5,845 nucleotides of DNA from positions 1-5,845 of the forward strand of contig CAYXSA010000160.1 in assembly GCA_964467315.1 (NCBI GenBank), written 5' to 3'. The notes beneath the pieces are model-generated. The model searched no databases. It worked only from the letters and a program-made list of their open reading frames with translations, and was not told where the DNA came from. Each line of letters starts with the position of its first letter. Within the stretch, counting starts at the first letter, position 1. This document shows, in pieces, positions 5,365-5,845 of the stretch. Origin of the DNA: JAAFIM01 sp964467315 (GTDB lineage Bacteria > Bacteroidota > Bacteroidia > Chitinophagales > Saprospiraceae). A program made the position numbers and the translations under genes.

Positions 5365-5845
5365 TTAGGTTAATGGAACGATTTTTATAATTTCCAGCAT
5401 ATCCAGCGAAAAATCATCACTTCTATAAAAATCGCAATGGCTGCTATCGCTTTTTGTAGGAGTTTTTTTGAGGTAACCGCTGCCAGCCTTTAATTTAAAA
5501 ACAAGCATTGCGTCTTTTCGGTTGTTTTGGTCAAATAAGGCTTTATATTTTTTTCGTATTTCTTCAAAAGCATTTTCGTTTTTGCCATCCCAACGATTTA
5601 TAGAGAGCGATTTTGTTTTTGAACAAAGCTCGTCGCAATTAGGTTCTGCGTTGTCTGTTGCTGTGTTTTTTTCCCATTTTGTTTTGAAATCTCCTGCTAA
5701 ATTTGGGTTAGGCTTTTTTATTCTTTTTGTATATATTCCTTCGATATCTTCAAATGCGTCTTTGAAGCAGCAGCAGGAATCTATATTTAGCGGTGCTTTA
5801 TGATTTTGGCTGGAGAGCAGTGCGGGTTGGATAAAGGTCAGAAAA
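5365..5845 (-). CDS. Hypothetical protein, C-terminal 159 residues (5' end outside window)
   Basis: An uninterrupted - strand frame enters at the right edge and ends at TAA (5365-5367). Codon use is like that of the two genes downstream, and it lies 14 nt before the 157-residue gene, so it heads the visible operon. I do not recognise the family. Counting from the first visible residue, it has a hydrophobic start (FLTFIQPALL), SSQNHKAP (11-18), a cysteine cluster IDSCCCFKDAF (21-31), an IYTKR segment (37-41), CDELC (70-74), SINRW (81-85), a Lys/Glu-rich helix (92-106), then strand-like DAMLVFKLKAGSGYLKKTPT (111-130), HCDFYRSDDF (136-145) and LEIIKIVPLT at the end. There is no visible membrane span or known catalytic motif. 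The cysteines could bind metal, but that is a guess. Part of its coding sequence (5792-5815) is repeated inverted at 23-46. Confidence 0.75.
   Translation of the reverse strand, partial: FLTFIQPALLSSQNHKAPLNIDSCCCFKDAFEDIEGIYTKRIKKPNPNLAGDFKTKWEKNTATDNAEPNCDELCSKTKSLSINRWDGKNENAFEEIRKKYKALFDQNNRKDAMLVFKLKAGSGYLKKTPTKSDSSHCDFYRSDDFSLDMLEIIKIVPLT

Noticed and set aside
5522..5803. 93-codon + strand frame at the right end
   Set aside because: Lies antisense to the uninterrupted - strand partial gene. Its Phe/Ser-rich product is the expected complement of Lys/Glu-rich coding sequence.

Overview
The window looks like chromosomal DNA from a member of the Bacteroidota, probably Cytophagia-like; the exact taxon cannot be read from it. 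The evidence is indirect. None of the starts has a clear Shine-Dalgarno sequence. The first gene has a good match to the Bacteroidota -7 promoter consensus (TAnnTTTG). The protein types (a MazG-like pyrophosphohydrolase, a ~600-residue acyl-CoA dehydrogenase, a PQQ-like propeller lipoprotein) fit that phylum. No tRNA, rRNA, CRISPR array or transposase gene is visible.

Layout on the + strand: a small MazG-type nucleotide pyrophosphohydrolase (113-454), a long-chain-type acyl-CoA dehydrogenase whose likely start is 644 (644-2440), and a beta-propeller lipoprotein (2635-4233). The second and third genes each end in a convincing intrinsic terminator, so these three look like separately transcribed housekeeping or accessory genes rather than one pathway.

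On the - strand, converging on them, is a more AT-rich cluster read from the right edge leftwards. It holds the C-terminal 159 residues of an unrecognised cysteine-containing protein (5365 to the right edge), an unrecognised 157-residue protein (4877-5350) and a short SecB-family chaperone (4457-4858). Gaps are 14 and 18 nt, so it is almost certainly an operon. A SecB-like chaperone in an operon of uncharacterised small proteins is the most interesting genetic content: it may be a dedicated chaperone for its neighbours, in the manner of toxin-antitoxin-chaperone or phage-defence modules, but no toxin or antitoxin domain could be recognised.

Two further patterns stand out. First, the intergenic gaps at 456-606 and about 4250-4380 carry related, GC-rich, nested-palindrome elements in opposite orientation. 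They share modules, including an identical 22-bp perfect palindrome, but the modules are arranged differently. Second, 24 bases near the left edge (23-46) are the exact reverse complement of part of the right-edge gene (5792-5815), which suggests the left edge holds a decayed fragment of a second copy of that gene family.
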